Assembly: GCA_934661135.1 (NCBI GenBank) | Contig: CAKUJA010000001.1 | Location: 16,163-80,162 of the forward strand | From: an uncultured Oscillospiraceae bacterium | GTDB taxonomy: Bacteria > Bacillota > Clostridia > Oscillospirales > Oscillospiraceae | DNA: 64,000 nucleotides | Direction of reading: 5' to 3' | Shown here: piece by piece, positions 15,391-23,681 of the stretch | How positions within the stretch are numbered: position 1 is the stretch's first letter | Layout of the letters: every line of letters begins with the position of its first letter | The notes under the pieces: model-generated | What the model was told of the DNA's origin: nothing | What the model saw: only the letters and a program-made list of their open reading frames with translations | Database searches by the model: none | Position numbers and translations under genes: made by a program

Positions 15391-15832
15391 GCTCGTTTTC
15401 CTCCACTATAATTGGGTCTCCCGGACGAACAGTGCCGCCCTTGATGACAACTGTAAAAATGCCCTCCCGCGGCATGACGCAATCGCCGACCTGACGGCGA
15501 ATGGCGCAGTCGGCATGGCATTCCTTGCCGATCTGCGTGACCTCCAAAAGGGTCTGCCCAAGCCGGAGCCGCGCGCCGACGGGCAGCGTTTTTAATTCGA
15601 TTCCCTCTGTGAGAATGTTCTCCGCAAAGGCGCCTGCCGGCAGCTCCGGCAAAAGCTTCCGCATCGGCTCGGCACTCTCAGTTGCAAGCAGACTGACTTG
15701 CCGGTGCCAGTTTCCCGCGTGCGCATCACCCTCGATACCATAGCCTTCCCGCAGAGAAATTTCTGTCACAGGCTGTTTTGCCGTACCCTTCCGCTCACTG
15801 ATGCAAACGGCTAAAACGCGACTTCTTTGCAT
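15374..15832 (-). CDS. MOSC-domain protein
   Basis: 152 residues, almost entirely one MOSC domain: an early GIEGDAHAG motif, ENILTEGIEL, and the region GKECHADCAIRRQVGDCVMPREGIF with the conserved Cys. MOSC domains act in molybdenum-cofactor sulfuration and related sulfur transfer. It is translationally coupled (17-nt overlap) to the rhodanese-TtcA gene, so a shared sulfur-trafficking role is plausible. No moa/moe genes are in the window. It has a consensus promoter that faces the HAD phosphatase promoter. Confidence 0.85.
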   Translation of the reverse strand: MQRSRVLAVCISERKGTAKQPVTEISLREGYGIEGDAHAGNWHRQVSLLATESAEPMRKLLPELPAGAFAENILTEGIELKTLPVGARLRLGQTLLEVTQIGKECHADCAIRRQVGDCVMPREGIFTVVIKGGTVRPGDPIIVEENEHGDDC

Positions 15833-15869
15833 AAGAACCTCCTGAAACAGACAATTTTTTCAGAAATTC

Positions 15870-15898
15870 ATTATAAAGCTGTCATTTGGCAAAGTCAA
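15870..15898 (-). promoter_or_regulatory. Promoter of MOSC/rhodanese-TtcA operon
   Basis: On the minus strand TTGACT (15898-15893), 17 bp, TATAAT (15875-15870): near-consensus sigma-A. Confidence 0.75.
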
Positions 15899-15902
15899 GC
15901 GC

Positions 15903-15931
15903 TTGACGCAGACGCAATCCCAGCATACAAT
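15903..15931 (+). promoter_or_regulatory. Promoter of HAD phosphatase gene
   Basis: TTGACG (15903-15908), 17 bp, TACAAT (15926-15931). Its -35 is only 4 bp from the opposite -35; together they form the palindrome GTCAAGCGCTTGAC (15894-15907). Confidence 0.7.
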
Positions 15932-15944
15932 GAAGAAAACATTG

Positions 15945-15956
15945 CGTCAATTGACG
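15945..15956. promoter_or_regulatory. CGTCAATTGACG palindrome, possible operator
   Basis: A perfect 12-bp palindrome about 14 bp downstream of the HAD -10 box. It repeats the GTCAA/TTGAC halves of the palindrome at 15894-15907 with a different spacing. Confidence 0.35.
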
Positions 15957-15976
15957 ATAGGAAAGGGATAAAAGAT

Positions 15977-16606
15977 ATGGATGCAATCCTGTTTGACCTG
16001 GATGGCACGCTCTGGAACGCCATGGAACCGATTTTCCGCGCATGGAGTGAAGCACTGGCCTGCTCTGCGCAGCCGCATGTGACGCTCACGCGGGAGTTTC
16101 TGCACGGCTGTATGGGAAAAACGCCGGAGGAACTTGCAGAAATGACGTTTCCCGGCGTAGAACCGGCAATCTGTGCCGCAGAAATGAAAAAGATCTTCGC
16201 ACATGAAAACGAAGTGGTGGAGACTGTGGGCGGCGTTCTCTATCCCGGCGTTCCGGAAACGCTGGAGCAACTGTCAAAAAAATATGCGCTGTTTATCGTA
16301 TCCAACGCCGCGGACGGCTATGTGCAGGCCTTTTTGCGTTGGTCGCAGCTCCGCTGCTTCCGCGATTTTGAAGCTGCCGGCCGAACCGGTCTGGAAAAAG
16401 GTCCAAATATTCGGCTCGTGATGGAGCGTAACGGCGTTGACCGCGCCATTTATGTCGGTGATACGCAGAGCGACGCTGACGCCGCAGCCTTTGCGGGAAT
16501 CCCGCTGATTTTTACGTCGTATGGCTTTGGATCAGTTTTAAAACCACGCTGGCAGATTCAATCCTTTTCCGAGCTCCCCGCCGTTGCCGCATCGATTCTT
16601 GCATAA
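15977..16606 (+). CDS. HAD-superfamily hydrolase (phosphoglycolate-phosphatase-like)
   Basis: 209 residues with the four HAD motifs: DLDGTLW with the nucleophile Asp near residue 7, VSNAADGY (motif II), LEKGPNIRLVMERNG (Lys, motif III) and YVGDTQSDADAA (motif IV Asp). The helical cap between residues 16 and 90 is of the Gph/PGMB type. It should dephosphorylate a small phospho-metabolite; the substrate cannot be told from sequence. The ATG follows GAAAGGG at 9 nt. It ends in a perfect hairpin terminator. Confidence 0.85.
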   Translation: MDAILFDLDGTLWNAMEPIFRAWSEALACSAQPHVTLTREFLHGCMGKTPEELAEMTFPGVEPAICAAEMKKIFAHENEVVETVGGVLYPGVPETLEQLSKKYALFIVSNAADGYVQAFLRWSQLRCFRDFEAAGRTGLEKGPNIRLVMERNGVDRAIYVGDTQSDADAAAFAGIPLIFTSYGFGSVLKPRWQIQSFSELPAVAASILA

Positions 16607-16607
16607 A

Positions 16608-16646
16608 AACAGGGCATTCATTCCGTAATGGAATGAATGCCCTGTT
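16608..16646 (+). terminator. Terminator hairpin, left flank of R1b
   Basis: AACAGGGCATTCATTCC pairs with its complement over 17 bp with loop GTAAT. A nearly identical hairpin lies on the other side of R1b. Confidence 0.75.
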
Positions 16647-16809
16647 CAGCGTGTCGAAAAAGTCTTTTCGCCCCGCTGCCGTCCAGTTTTTCAAACTGAT
16701 CAAGTTTGAAAAACTGCTTGATTGAACGCGAAGGGGGCTCTTTGCCCCCTTCACTCTTCCCCTGCGACTCTGTCGCGAAACTGCATTTCATCGTTTTTTG
16801 ACAGTCTCA
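16647..16809 (+). repeat. R1b: structured repeat upstream of dnaA
   Basis: Copy 2 of R1, about 95% identical to R1a by eye. Its main stem reads AGTTTTTCAAACT/AGTTTGAAAAACT, so the C-G pair of R1a is replaced by T-A on both arms. It sits between two copies of one hairpin, 60 bp ahead of the dnaA promoter. Confidence 0.85.
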
Positions 16810-16845
16810 CAGGACATTCATTCCGTAATGGAATGAATGTCCTGT
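16809..16845. terminator. Duplicate hairpin, right flank of R1b
   Basis: ACAGGACATTCATTCC pairs over 16 bp with loop GTAAT; it differs from the left-hand hairpin by one compensated base pair (GGG/CCC versus GGA/TCC). TTATTCTTATTA follows. Confidence 0.7.
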
Positions 16846-16871
16846 TATTCTTATTATAATATAGTATACCC

Positions 16872-16922
16872 TTGCAATGAACCCGAAACTATGGTATACT
16901 CTATCGTGATAAGTTATGCACA
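16872..16922 (+). promoter_or_regulatory. dnaA promoter and DnaA box
   Basis: TTGCAA (16872-16877), 17 bp, TATACT (16895-16900). A DnaA box TTATGCACA, one mismatch from TTATCCACA, follows at 16914-16922 and may serve autorepression. Confidence 0.75.
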
Positions 16923-16956
16923 TTTTTGTGTAATTTGAATTGGAAAGGAGCCTTCT

Positions 16957-18270
16957 ATGTACTCCTCAGCCTATGTTTGGGCAAAAGTGCTCGGCCATAT
17001 GGAGGCGCGGCTCACTCCGGCGGTCATCTCTACCTGGTTTGATGACGCGGAGATTCTGGAACTGACCGACAACAAGCTCGTGCTCTATTCGCCCTCCTCC
17101 TTCCGAAAGGATATTATTCTTCGCCGCTGCGCCGATTATATCAAAGACGCCATGCGCGATGAATTTGAAATGGACGTTGAACTTGAGGTTCTCGATGAAA
17201 CGGAAATCGAAGCCTATCGAGAAAACCAGAAAAAGCCGCAGTTTGTAGAATTTAACCCGCAATTTACCTTTGATAAATTCGTTGTTGGCTCCTCCAACCG
17301 GTTCGCGCACGCCGCAGCAATCGCCGTTGCCAACGCTCCGGCGGAGACCTATAACCCGCTTTTTATCTACGGTCCCTCCGGCCTTGGAAAAACGCATCTT
17401 CTCTATGCAATCGCAAGCGAAGTGCATAAGCAGCACTCAAGCTATAACATCGTCTATATCAAAGGCGATCAATTTACAAATGAACTGATTGCCGCCCTTC
17501 AAGAAGGGCGGAATATCGAGTTCCGCAGCAAATACCGCGGCGCTGATCTGTTTCTCGTCGACGATATTCAATTTATTGCCGGTAAGGATTCCACGCAGGA
17601 GGAATTTTTCCATACCTTCAACACGCTCTACGAATCACACCGCCAGATTGTTCTGACGGCAGACCGGCCGCCGAACGAAATGCTTCGTCTGGAGGATCGT
17701 CTGAAAACGCGCTTTGAGTGGGGTCTGATTGCGGACATTCAGCCGCCCGACTATGAGACGCGTATGGCAATTATCAAAAACAAAGCCATGAGCCTTGGTC
17801 TTGATCTTCCGGACGATGTCTGCAACTATATCGCGGAAAATATCACAACCAACGTCCGCCAGATTGAAGGAACCGTCAAAAAAATCCTCGCTTACCGCGA
17901 CTTGGCACAGATGCCGATGGATGTTGCCAACGTCTCCCGCGCCATCAAGGATATGTATAAGGGGAAAGCGGAGAGTCTGCCGACGCCGAGCCTAATTATC
18001 AGCGAGGTCTGCCGGTTCTATTCCATTGAAGAACAGGTGCTCCGTGGGACGCTGAAAAACAAAAACACCGCTGAGGCGCGGCAAGTTGCCATGTATCTCT
18101 GCCGGAAGCTAACCAACCTCAGTCTGCCGGACATCGGCCGCGAATTTGGACGTGACCATTCCACGGTGCTCCATGGATTAAACAAGATTGAACGACTGCT
18201 GACCGACTCCACTTCCGGCTTGCAGGACAACATTCGGGACATCACCGCAAACATCAACAACAAGCTCTAG
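16957..18270 (+). CDS. dnaA: DnaA, chromosomal replication initiator
   Basis: Binds DnaA boxes in oriC and melts the adjacent AT-rich DNA in its ATP form. 437 residues: domain I (1-80), a very short domain II linker (about 81-100), AAA+ domain III with Walker A GPSGLGKTH (139-147), Walker B LFLVDD (198-203) and arginine-finger region FEWGL, and domain IV with the DNA-binding signature GREFGRDHSTVLHGLNKIE. A GGAAAGGAG binding site precedes the ATG. The stop codon TAG touches the left end of repeat R2A. Confidence 0.98.
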   Translation: MYSSAYVWAKVLGHMEARLTPAVISTWFDDAEILELTDNKLVLYSPSSFRKDIILRRCADYIKDAMRDEFEMDVELEVLDETEIEAYRENQKKPQFVEFNPQFTFDKFVVGSSNRFAHAAAIAVANAPAETYNPLFIYGPSGLGKTHLLYAIASEVHKQHSSYNIVYIKGDQFTNELIAALQEGRNIEFRSKYRGADLFLVDDIQFIAGKDSTQEEFFHTFNTLYESHRQIVLTADRPPNEMLRLEDRLKTRFEWGLIADIQPPDYETRMAIIKNKAMSLGLDLPDDVCNYIAENITTNVRQIEGTVKKILAYRDLAQMPMDVANVSRAIKDMYKGKAESLPTPSLIISEVCRFYSIEEQVLRGTLKNKNTAEARQVAMYLCRKLTNLSLPDIGREFGRDHSTVLHGLNKIERLLTDSTSGLQDNIRDITANINNKL

Positions 18271-18406
18271 GGTGTATCTGAAAACGCCCAACGCACCCGG
18301 ACAGCGGGTCTTTTTGCGGTGTACCGCGTCATGTTTCCTTGAAATACGTCAGCATTCCTGCGAAAAACCCTCGCTGCCTGTCACATCATGCGTTTTCAGA
18401 TACACC
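18271..18406 (+). mobile_element. R2A: MITE-like element in the dnaA-oriC gap
   Basis: 136-bp element bounded by perfect 17-bp terminal inverted repeats (GGTGTATCTGAAAACGC and its complement). It begins at the base after the dnaA stop. TAG occurs just before it and, one base off, just after (18408-18410), a possible target duplication. It encodes no protein and must rely on a transposase elsewhere. Relatives: 50431-50575 and 58187-58346. Confidence 0.85.
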
Positions 18407-18410
18407 ATAG

Positions 18411-18622
18411 CAATCCACAAGCCGCTGTGGATATTTGAAAGTTTCTCTGTGGGTAACTATAAAGCAATTGTTTCACAATTGTGCTTGTGGAAAGAGCATT
18501 GTACTTTTCACAAATGCCTGTTTACAGTTTTCCCTTGAAATTTCAACCCATTTTGGAGATTTCCACATAAATTTCCTCTACTATTACTTACTACTATATT
18601 TATCCTTTCTTTCTGTGGAAAG
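18411..18622. other. oriC: DnaA-box cluster, DnaA-trio and unwinding region
   Basis: The dnaA-dnaN gap holds several DnaA-box-like 9-mers: TGTGGATAT (18426-18434, 8/9), TGTGGGTAA (18448-18456, 8/9), TGTGGAAAG (18486-18494), CTTTTCACA (18504-18512), ATTTCCACA (18559-18567), TGTGGAAAG (18614-18622) and CAATCCACA at 18411. After the box at 18559 comes CTACTATTACTTACTACTAT (18578-18597), which matches the DnaA-trio motif of Bacillus subtilis nearly base for base, then AT-rich DNA suited to unwinding. Placement in front of dnaN is standard for Firmicutes. Confidence 0.88.
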
Positions 18623-18642
18623 AAGATAGGAGGTTTTATGCT

Positions 18643-19755
18643 ATGAAGTTTACCTGTGAAAAACCATTACTCGCTGCCGCCCTCTCTGTTGCCAGCAGAA
18701 CTGTCGCCGTAAAGAGTGCCATTCCCGCGCTTGAGGGCATTTACGTTCGCGCCGGTGTAAAAGTTCTGCTATCCGGTTATAATTTGGAAACCGGTATTAC
18801 GGTCAGTTTGGATGCAGATGTGAAGGAGGAGGGAGAAGCCATTTTCCCGGCGCGCCTGTTCTGCGACATTGTCCGCAAGCTGCCGGATGATACCGTCGAA
18901 ATTTCCGTAGACGACAACTATAAAATTTCAATTCGCGCCGGCATTTCGTCCTTTTCTATTGCCGGCATGAGCGCGGATGATTACCCGGCGCTACCCGATG
19001 TCACCAGTGAAAACGGCGTTTCGCTGCCGCAGAATCAGCTCAAAGATATGATCTCCGGCACAATTTTTGCGGTCAGTGAAAATCAGGCGCGTCCGATTCA
19101 TACCGGCTGCCTGTTTGAAGTAACGGAAAGTGATATTACGGTCATTGCAGTCGATGGCTACCGTCTTGCGCTCCGCCGCTGGATACCGGAAGGCGGTGAG
19201 CGGAAAACTATGAAATTTGTCGTGCCTGCCGCCGCGCTGAAGGAAGTTGAGAAGATTCTGACCGACAGCGAGGACGAATGCACGTTTGTGCTCGGCGATA
19301 AGCATATTTCCTTCCGTATCGGCGAAGCAACGCTGGTCTGCCGTATTCTGGAGGGCGAGTTCCTCGACTGGCGCCGCGTACTGCCGGAAAACAACCCGAT
19401 CAAGCTGACGGCAAATGTTGCGGCAATCACTGATTCCATCGAGCGTGTTGGTTTGGTCATTTCGGAAAAGCTGAAAAGTCCGGTTCGCTGCACGTTCGGC
19501 GACCAGACGGCGGATTTCCGCACGGTGACGACAATCGGCACGGCGCACGACGTCTGCCAGATTGCAGGTGACGGCAAAGATCTGGAGATTGGCTTCAATT
19601 GCCGCTATTTGCTTGACGCGCTGCGCGCAGTGCCGGATGGAGAGTGTATGATGGAGCTGAGCAACGGTCTCAGTCCCATTGTCATCAATCCCTGCGACGG
19701 CACGAAGCGGTTTAGCTATATGGTGCTGCCGGTGCGGCTGAAGGTAGGGGAATAA
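18643..19755 (+). CDS. dnaN: DNA polymerase III beta sliding clamp
   Basis: 370-residue clamp that dimerises into a ring and tethers polymerases to DNA. Three successive clamp-fold domains of about 120 residues are discernible; typical stretches are AIPALEGIYVRA near the start, RPIHTGCLFEV and VDGYRLALRR in the middle, and the C-terminal SNGLSPIVINPCDGTKRFSYMVLPVRL, where the last M-LPVR is the canonical ending. An AGGAGG site precedes the ATG. It is followed 1 bp later by yaaA. Confidence 0.97.
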   Translation: MKFTCEKPLLAAALSVASRTVAVKSAIPALEGIYVRAGVKVLLSGYNLETGITVSLDADVKEEGEAIFPARLFCDIVRKLPDDTVEISVDDNYKISIRAGISSFSIAGMSADDYPALPDVTSENGVSLPQNQLKDMISGTIFAVSENQARPIHTGCLFEVTESDITVIAVDGYRLALRRWIPEGGERKTMKFVVPAAALKEVEKILTDSEDECTFVLGDKHISFRIGEATLVCRILEGEFLDWRRVLPENNPIKLTANVAAITDSIERVGLVISEKLKSPVRCTFGDQTADFRTVTTIGTAHDVCQIAGDGKDLEIGFNCRYLLDALRAVPDGECMMELSNGLSPIVINPCDGTKRFSYMVLPVRLKVGE

Positions 19756-19756
19756 C

Positions 19757-20011
19757 ATGAAAGTTCGTGTGACAAAAAAGGTCTCGGACGAGGTCGTAGA
19801 AATTCCTATCCATACAGAATTTATTAAGTTGCAGGATTTTCTGAAGTTCTGCAATGCCGTAGAGTCTGGTGGCATGGCGAAAAACTTCATTGTCAACGGA
19901 GAAGTACAGGTAAACGGCGAAGTCTGCACGCAGCGCGGCAAAAAGCTGCATCCGGGCGATGTGGTGACGTTTTTAAGCAACCGTTGGCGCGTTGGTGAGG
20001 AGCAGGCATGA
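19757..20011 (+). CDS. yaaA: YaaA-like S4-domain RNA-binding protein
   Basis: 84 residues forming one S4 domain: IKLQDFLKFCNAVESGGMAK, then FIVNGEVQVNGEVCTQRGKKLHPGDVV, the alpha-L motif that binds RNA. The gene between dnaN and recF is a conserved feature of Firmicutes origins (B. subtilis yaaA, linked to 50S ribosome assembly). Its stop overlaps the recF start (ATGA). Confidence 0.92.
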   Translation: MKVRVTKKVSDEVVEIPIHTEFIKLQDFLKFCNAVESGGMAKNFIVNGEVQVNGEVCTQRGKKLHPGDVVTFLSNRWRVGEEQA

Positions 20012-21132
20012 AGCTCACAGAGCTGACGCTGTATCACTTTCGTAATTATCAGGAGTTGCATTTGCCACTGCATCCGGGGGTAAATCTGCTCGTCGGCGAA
20101 AACGCGCAGGGAAAGACAAATCTGCTGGAGGCGGTGTATTATCTCTCCACCGGAAAGAGCTTTCGCACCGGACGACCGCAGGAATTGATTCAATTTGGCG
20201 CGGATTTTACCGATTTTAGCTGTAATCTTTTCTCAGAAAGTCGAGAAAAGTCGATACGGGCGGTGCTGTTTGCGGCAAAAAAGCCGCGACAACTGTATAT
20301 TTGCGGCATCAAGCAGCGGTCGGCTGCGGCACTTTGCGGCGTATTAACGGCAGTTCTTTTCTGCCCGGACGATTTATTGCTGCTGAAAAGCGGCGCTGCC
20401 GCAAGAAGAAAGCTGCTCGATGCGGCACTTTGCCAGCTCCGTCCCGGCTACGCTGCGGCACTTGCGGAGTATCAGCGGCTCTATGAAAACAAGAGTCGCA
20501 TCTTAAAGGATTGGCACGATCAGCCGTCTATTTTAGACCCTTTACCGGAATTTAACTACCGAATGGCACAGGTTGGTGCAATTTTGGTTTCCGGCCGCGC
20601 CAAATATCTCAAGTCGCTGGCTGCGGCAGCGAGCGGCTACCACCGCGAATTCTCCGGCGGACGTGAGACACTGACGCTGACCTATCAAACGGTTTCAACG
20701 ATTTCAGATCCGTTTGCGGAGAAAAAAACGCTGTTCCAGCAGATTTTAGACCATCAGGAAGCGCATTACCGCGCGGAGCTGGACTCCGGGCAATGTCTGA
20801 CAGGGCCGCACAAGGATGATTTTGACGCGGCGCTGGACGGCCTTTCCATCAAGGCCTACGGCTCACAGGGGCAGACGCGCACGGCGGCGATCAGCCTGAA
20901 GCTGGCGGAGCGCGAGCTGATGCGGCAGGACAGCGGCGAGGAGCCGGTGCTGCTGCTGGACGATGTGCTCTCGGAGCTGGACGGCACGCGGCAGGACTTT
21001 GTGCTGAATCAGATCCGCACCGGGCAGGTCTTAATTACCTGCTGCGAACCGGAAAAGCTGACCGGCCTTGGGCAGACCATTCATATTCACGGAGGACAGG
21101 TGAACGGAAATGTATCTGGAGCTTGGAAATGA
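20008..21132 (+). CDS. recF: RecF, recombination mediator
   Basis: 374-residue SMC-like ATPase that helps load RecA on gapped DNA. Walker A GENAQGKTNLLEA is at about 31-43, the ABC signature region SQGQTRTAAISLKLAE at about 290-305 and Walker B PVLLLDDVLSELD after 310. ATGA overlap with yaaA and a 23-nt overlap with remB show tight coupling. Length and motif order are normal. Confidence 0.96.
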   Translation: MKLTELTLYHFRNYQELHLPLHPGVNLLVGENAQGKTNLLEAVYYLSTGKSFRTGRPQELIQFGADFTDFSCNLFSESREKSIRAVLFAAKKPRQLYICGIKQRSAAALCGVLTAVLFCPDDLLLLKSGAAARRKLLDAALCQLRPGYAAALAEYQRLYENKSRILKDWHDQPSILDPLPEFNYRMAQVGAILVSGRAKYLKSLAAAASGYHREFSGGRETLTLTYQTVSTISDPFAEKKTLFQQILDHQEAHYRAELDSGQCLTGPHKDDFDAALDGLSIKAYGSQGQTRTAAISLKLAERELMRQDSGEEPVLLLDDVLSELDGTRQDFVLNQIRTGQVLITCCEPEKLTGLGQTIHIHGGQVNGNVSGAWK

Positions 21133-21364
21133 CCTTCTGATTCAGAGCCGGTCGGTTGTCGGAATTTTTGATCTGGACAACAGCTCCTGGTCAAAACGGA
21201 CGCGCGCGTTTTTGGAAGCGGCGCAGGAGGACGGGGAGCTGATCGACGCGGCGGAGGAGCTGCCGAAGTCGTTTGTGTTGACGCAGGAATTCGGCGCGCA
21301 GCGCATCTACCTGACAAAATATAACGCAGCCGTTTTGATGAAGCGGCTGGAATCCGCCCGCTGA
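21110..21364 (+). CDS. remB: RemB/YaaB-like DUF370 protein
   Basis: 84 residues: MYLELGNDLLIQSRSVVGIFDLDN, then FVLTQEFGAQRIYLTKYNAAVLMKR, matching the RemB/YaaB family found between recF and gyrB in Firmicutes. In B. subtilis the protein affects extracellular matrix gene expression. The start lies inside the 3' end of recF with a GGAGGA site in the recF coding sequence. Confidence 0.9.
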   Translation: MYLELGNDLLIQSRSVVGIFDLDNSSWSKRTRAFLEAAQEDGELIDAAEELPKSFVLTQEFGAQRIYLTKYNAAVLMKRLESAR

Positions 21365-21395
21365 CGGGCAGTATCCTTTTGAAAGGACGTAACAT

Positions 21396-23354
21396 ATGAG
21401 CGAAGAAATATTGAAAAACGACGTGGTGGAAACGGAGTATGACGCCAGTCAGATTCAGGTCTTGGAGGGGTTGGAAGCTGTTCGCAAACGCCCCGGTATG
21501 TATATTGGATCGACCAGCGCGTCGGGTCTGCACCACCTTGTATATGAGATTGTCGATAACGCGATCGACGAAGCGCTGGCAGGATACTGTCACCATGTTG
21601 AAGTGACAATTAACGAGGGAAATACGATCACCGTGCAGGACGACGGGCGCGGCATCCCGGTCGACATTCAGGCGCAGACCGGCCGGCCGGCGCTCGAGGT
21701 CGTCTACACGGTGCTGCACGCAGGCGGCAAATTCGGCGGCGGGGGATATAAGGTCTCCGGCGGTCTGCACGGCGTGGGCGCGAGCGTGGTCAACGCGCTG
21801 TCTGAGTGGCTCGAGGTTGAGGTTGCGAAGGATGGAAATATCTATCAGATGAAATTTGCCCGCGGCCATATTACGCAGGAGATGCGGATCATCGGCACGA
21901 CAGACGAGCACGGCACGAAGGTCACGTTTAAGCCCGACCCCGAGATGTTTGATACGCTCGAATATGACTATGAGACGCTGCATACCCGGATGCGGGAACA
22001 GGCGTTTTTGAATGCGGGACTGCATATTACCATCACTGACGCGCGGATTGGCTCGCAGGACAAGCCGGAAAAAGAACGCTTCGCCTCAATGTGCTATGAG
22101 GGTGGTATCCGGGAATTTGTCAGTTGGTACAACCGTCACAAGACGCCGCTGCACGAGCAGGTCGTCTACATGGCGGGCAAGAAGGGCGACCAGACTGCCG
22201 AGGTTGCGCTGCAATATAACGACTCGTTCACCGAGACGATCGTCTCGTTTGCAAACGACATCCATACGCCGGAAGGCGGTATGCACGAGGAAGGCTTCAA
22301 GCGGGCATTGACGAACGTACTCAATGCCTATGGCATCAAGAAGGGATACCTCAAGAACGACGACAAGCTCAGCGGCGACGATGTGCGCGAGGGATTAACC
22401 GCGATTATCTCCGTTAAGCTGACCGACGCGCAGTTTGAAGGTCAGACAAAGGCCAAGCTCGGCAACGCGTCGATGCGGACATTGGTCAACGCGATCGTGT
22501 CTGACCAGCTTGCGACGTTCCTTGAGGAAAACCCTGCCGTCGGCAAGGCGATCCTCGACAAGGCCATGACAGCCAGCCGCGCGCGTGAAGCGGCACGAAA
22601 GGCGAGGGAAGCCATCCGCCGCAAGACCGGACTGGAATCCGGCCAGATGCCGGACAAGCTGCGCGATTGCAACGATACCGACCCGGCACTGACCGAAATT
22701 TACATCGTCGAGGGCGACTCCGCCGGCGGCTCCGCCACGCAGGGGCGCGACTCCCGGTTTCAGGCGATTCTGCCGCTCTGGGGCAAAATGCTGAATGTGG
22801 AGAAGGCGCGCGCCGATAAGGTCTACGGCAACGATAAGCTCGCGCCGGTCATCACGGCGCTCGGCGCCGGCATCGGCGACGAATTTAACCTCGACAAGCT
22901 CCGTTACCACAAGGTCATCATCATGGCCGATGCGGATGTCGACGGCTCCCATATCCGCACACTGCTGCTGACGTTCTTCTTCCGCTTTATGCGGCCGCTG
23001 ATCGAGCATGGCTACGTCTATTCGGCGGTGCCGCCGCTGTTCAAGCTGACGCGCGGCAAGACGACACGCGTGGCGTATTCCGAGCCGGAGCGCGACAAAA
23101 TCTCCGCCGAGCTGCGCGCGGACAACCCGAATGCGAAGGTCGACATTTCACGGTTCAAAGGTCTCGGCGAGATGAACCCGCACGAGCTATGGGAAACAAC
23201 GATGGACCCCACAACGCGGACACTGCGGCGCATTACGCTGGAGGACGCGGTCGCGGCCGATCAGGTGTTCACGATCCTGATGGGCGAATCCGTCGAACCG
23301 CGCAAGGAATTCATCGAGCAGAATGCAAAATATGTCGTGAATCTGGATATTTGA
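21396..23354 (+). CDS. gyrB: DNA gyrase subunit B
   Basis: ATPase subunit of gyrase. 652 residues with GHKL ATP-binding motifs ([37 protein letters not shown]), the transducer domain, and the TOPRIM domain ([12 protein letters not shown], then [18 protein letters not shown]), ending in the GyrB tail [20 protein letters not shown]. The distance to gyrA is 327 bp, filled with repeat elements, which is unusual since the two are often nearly adjacent. Confidence 0.98.
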   Translation: MSEEILKNDVVETEYDASQIQVLEGLEAVRKRPGMYIGSTSASGLHHLVYEIVDNAIDEALAGYCHHVEVTINEGNTITVQDDGRGIPVDIQAQTGRPALEVVYTVLHAGGKFGGGGYKVSGGLHGVGASVVNALSEWLEVEVAKDGNIYQMKFARGHITQEMRIIGTTDEHGTKVTFKPDPEMFDTLEYDYETLHTRMREQAFLNAGLHITITDARIGSQDKPEKERFASMCYEGGIREFVSWYNRHKTPLHEQVVYMAGKKGDQTAEVALQYNDSFTETIVSFANDIHTPEGGMHEEGFKRALTNVLNAYGIKKGYLKNDDKLSGDDVREGLTAIISVKLTDAQFEGQTKAKLGNASMRTLVNAIVSDQLATFLEENPAVGKAILDKAMTASRAREAARKAREAIRRKTGLESGQMPDKLRDCNDTDPALTEIYIVEGDSAGGSATQGRDSRFQAILPLWGKMLNVEKARADKVYGNDKLAPVITALGAGIGDEFNLDKLRYHKVIIMADADVDGSHIRTLLLTFFFRFMRPLIEHGYVYSAVPPLFKLTRGKTTRVAYSEPERDKISAELRADNPNAKVDISRFKGLGEMNPHELWETTMDPTTRTLRRITLEDAVAADQVFTILMGESVEPRKEFIEQNAKYVVNLDI

Positions 23355-23360
23355 CGACGT

Positions 23361-23389
23361 TTGTAGGGACGGACGATCCTGTCCGCCCG
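23361..23389. repeat. R5-like imperfect palindrome after gyrB
   Basis: TTGTAGGGACGGACGATCC then TGTCCGCCC: the R5 core with several mismatches, 7 bp past the gyrB stop. Confidence 0.6.
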
Positions 23390-23408
23390 AATCCCCGCCG
23401 CAGCGGAT

Positions 23409-23547
23409 GCCTTCCCCTGGGGGAAGGTGGCCCGAAGGGCCGGATGAGGGGTTGAAGCACTCATCCAAATGCGTTGCAGTTCGTAATTGCTCCCCGACCC
23501 TCATCAGTCACGGCTTACGCCGTGCCAGCTTCCCCCAGGGGAAGCCT
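23409..23547. repeat. R6 repeat between gyrB and gyrA
   Basis: A ~139-bp element whose ends mirror each other: GCCTTCCCCTGGGGGAAG at the left and CTTCCCCCAGGGGAAGCC at the right, with GGATGAGGGG and CCCTCATCAG inside. I recall similar CCTTCCCC/CCCTCATC repeats scattered through gut clostridial genomes. The remaining sequence to 23681 repeats a fragment also seen at 26270-26310 (CTACAAGGTGC...AAAATCG...GCGGGCGGAC) and holds the gyrA binding site; no gene is present. Confidence 0.75.
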
Positions 23548-23681
23548 TTGAGCCGATGAGAACATCGACCACTACAAGGTGCAGCGCAAAATCGAAAAAG
23601 CGGGCGGACAAAATAGTTCATCCCGATTGGCGCAAAAAATTGCATCATTATAACTCCTGCCTTGAAAAGGAGAAAGCATAA

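Noticed and set aside
15945..15956. The CGTCAATTGACG palindrome as a Fur or PerR box.
   Set aside because: It does not match the TTATAAT-ATTATAA pattern; left as an unassigned dyad.
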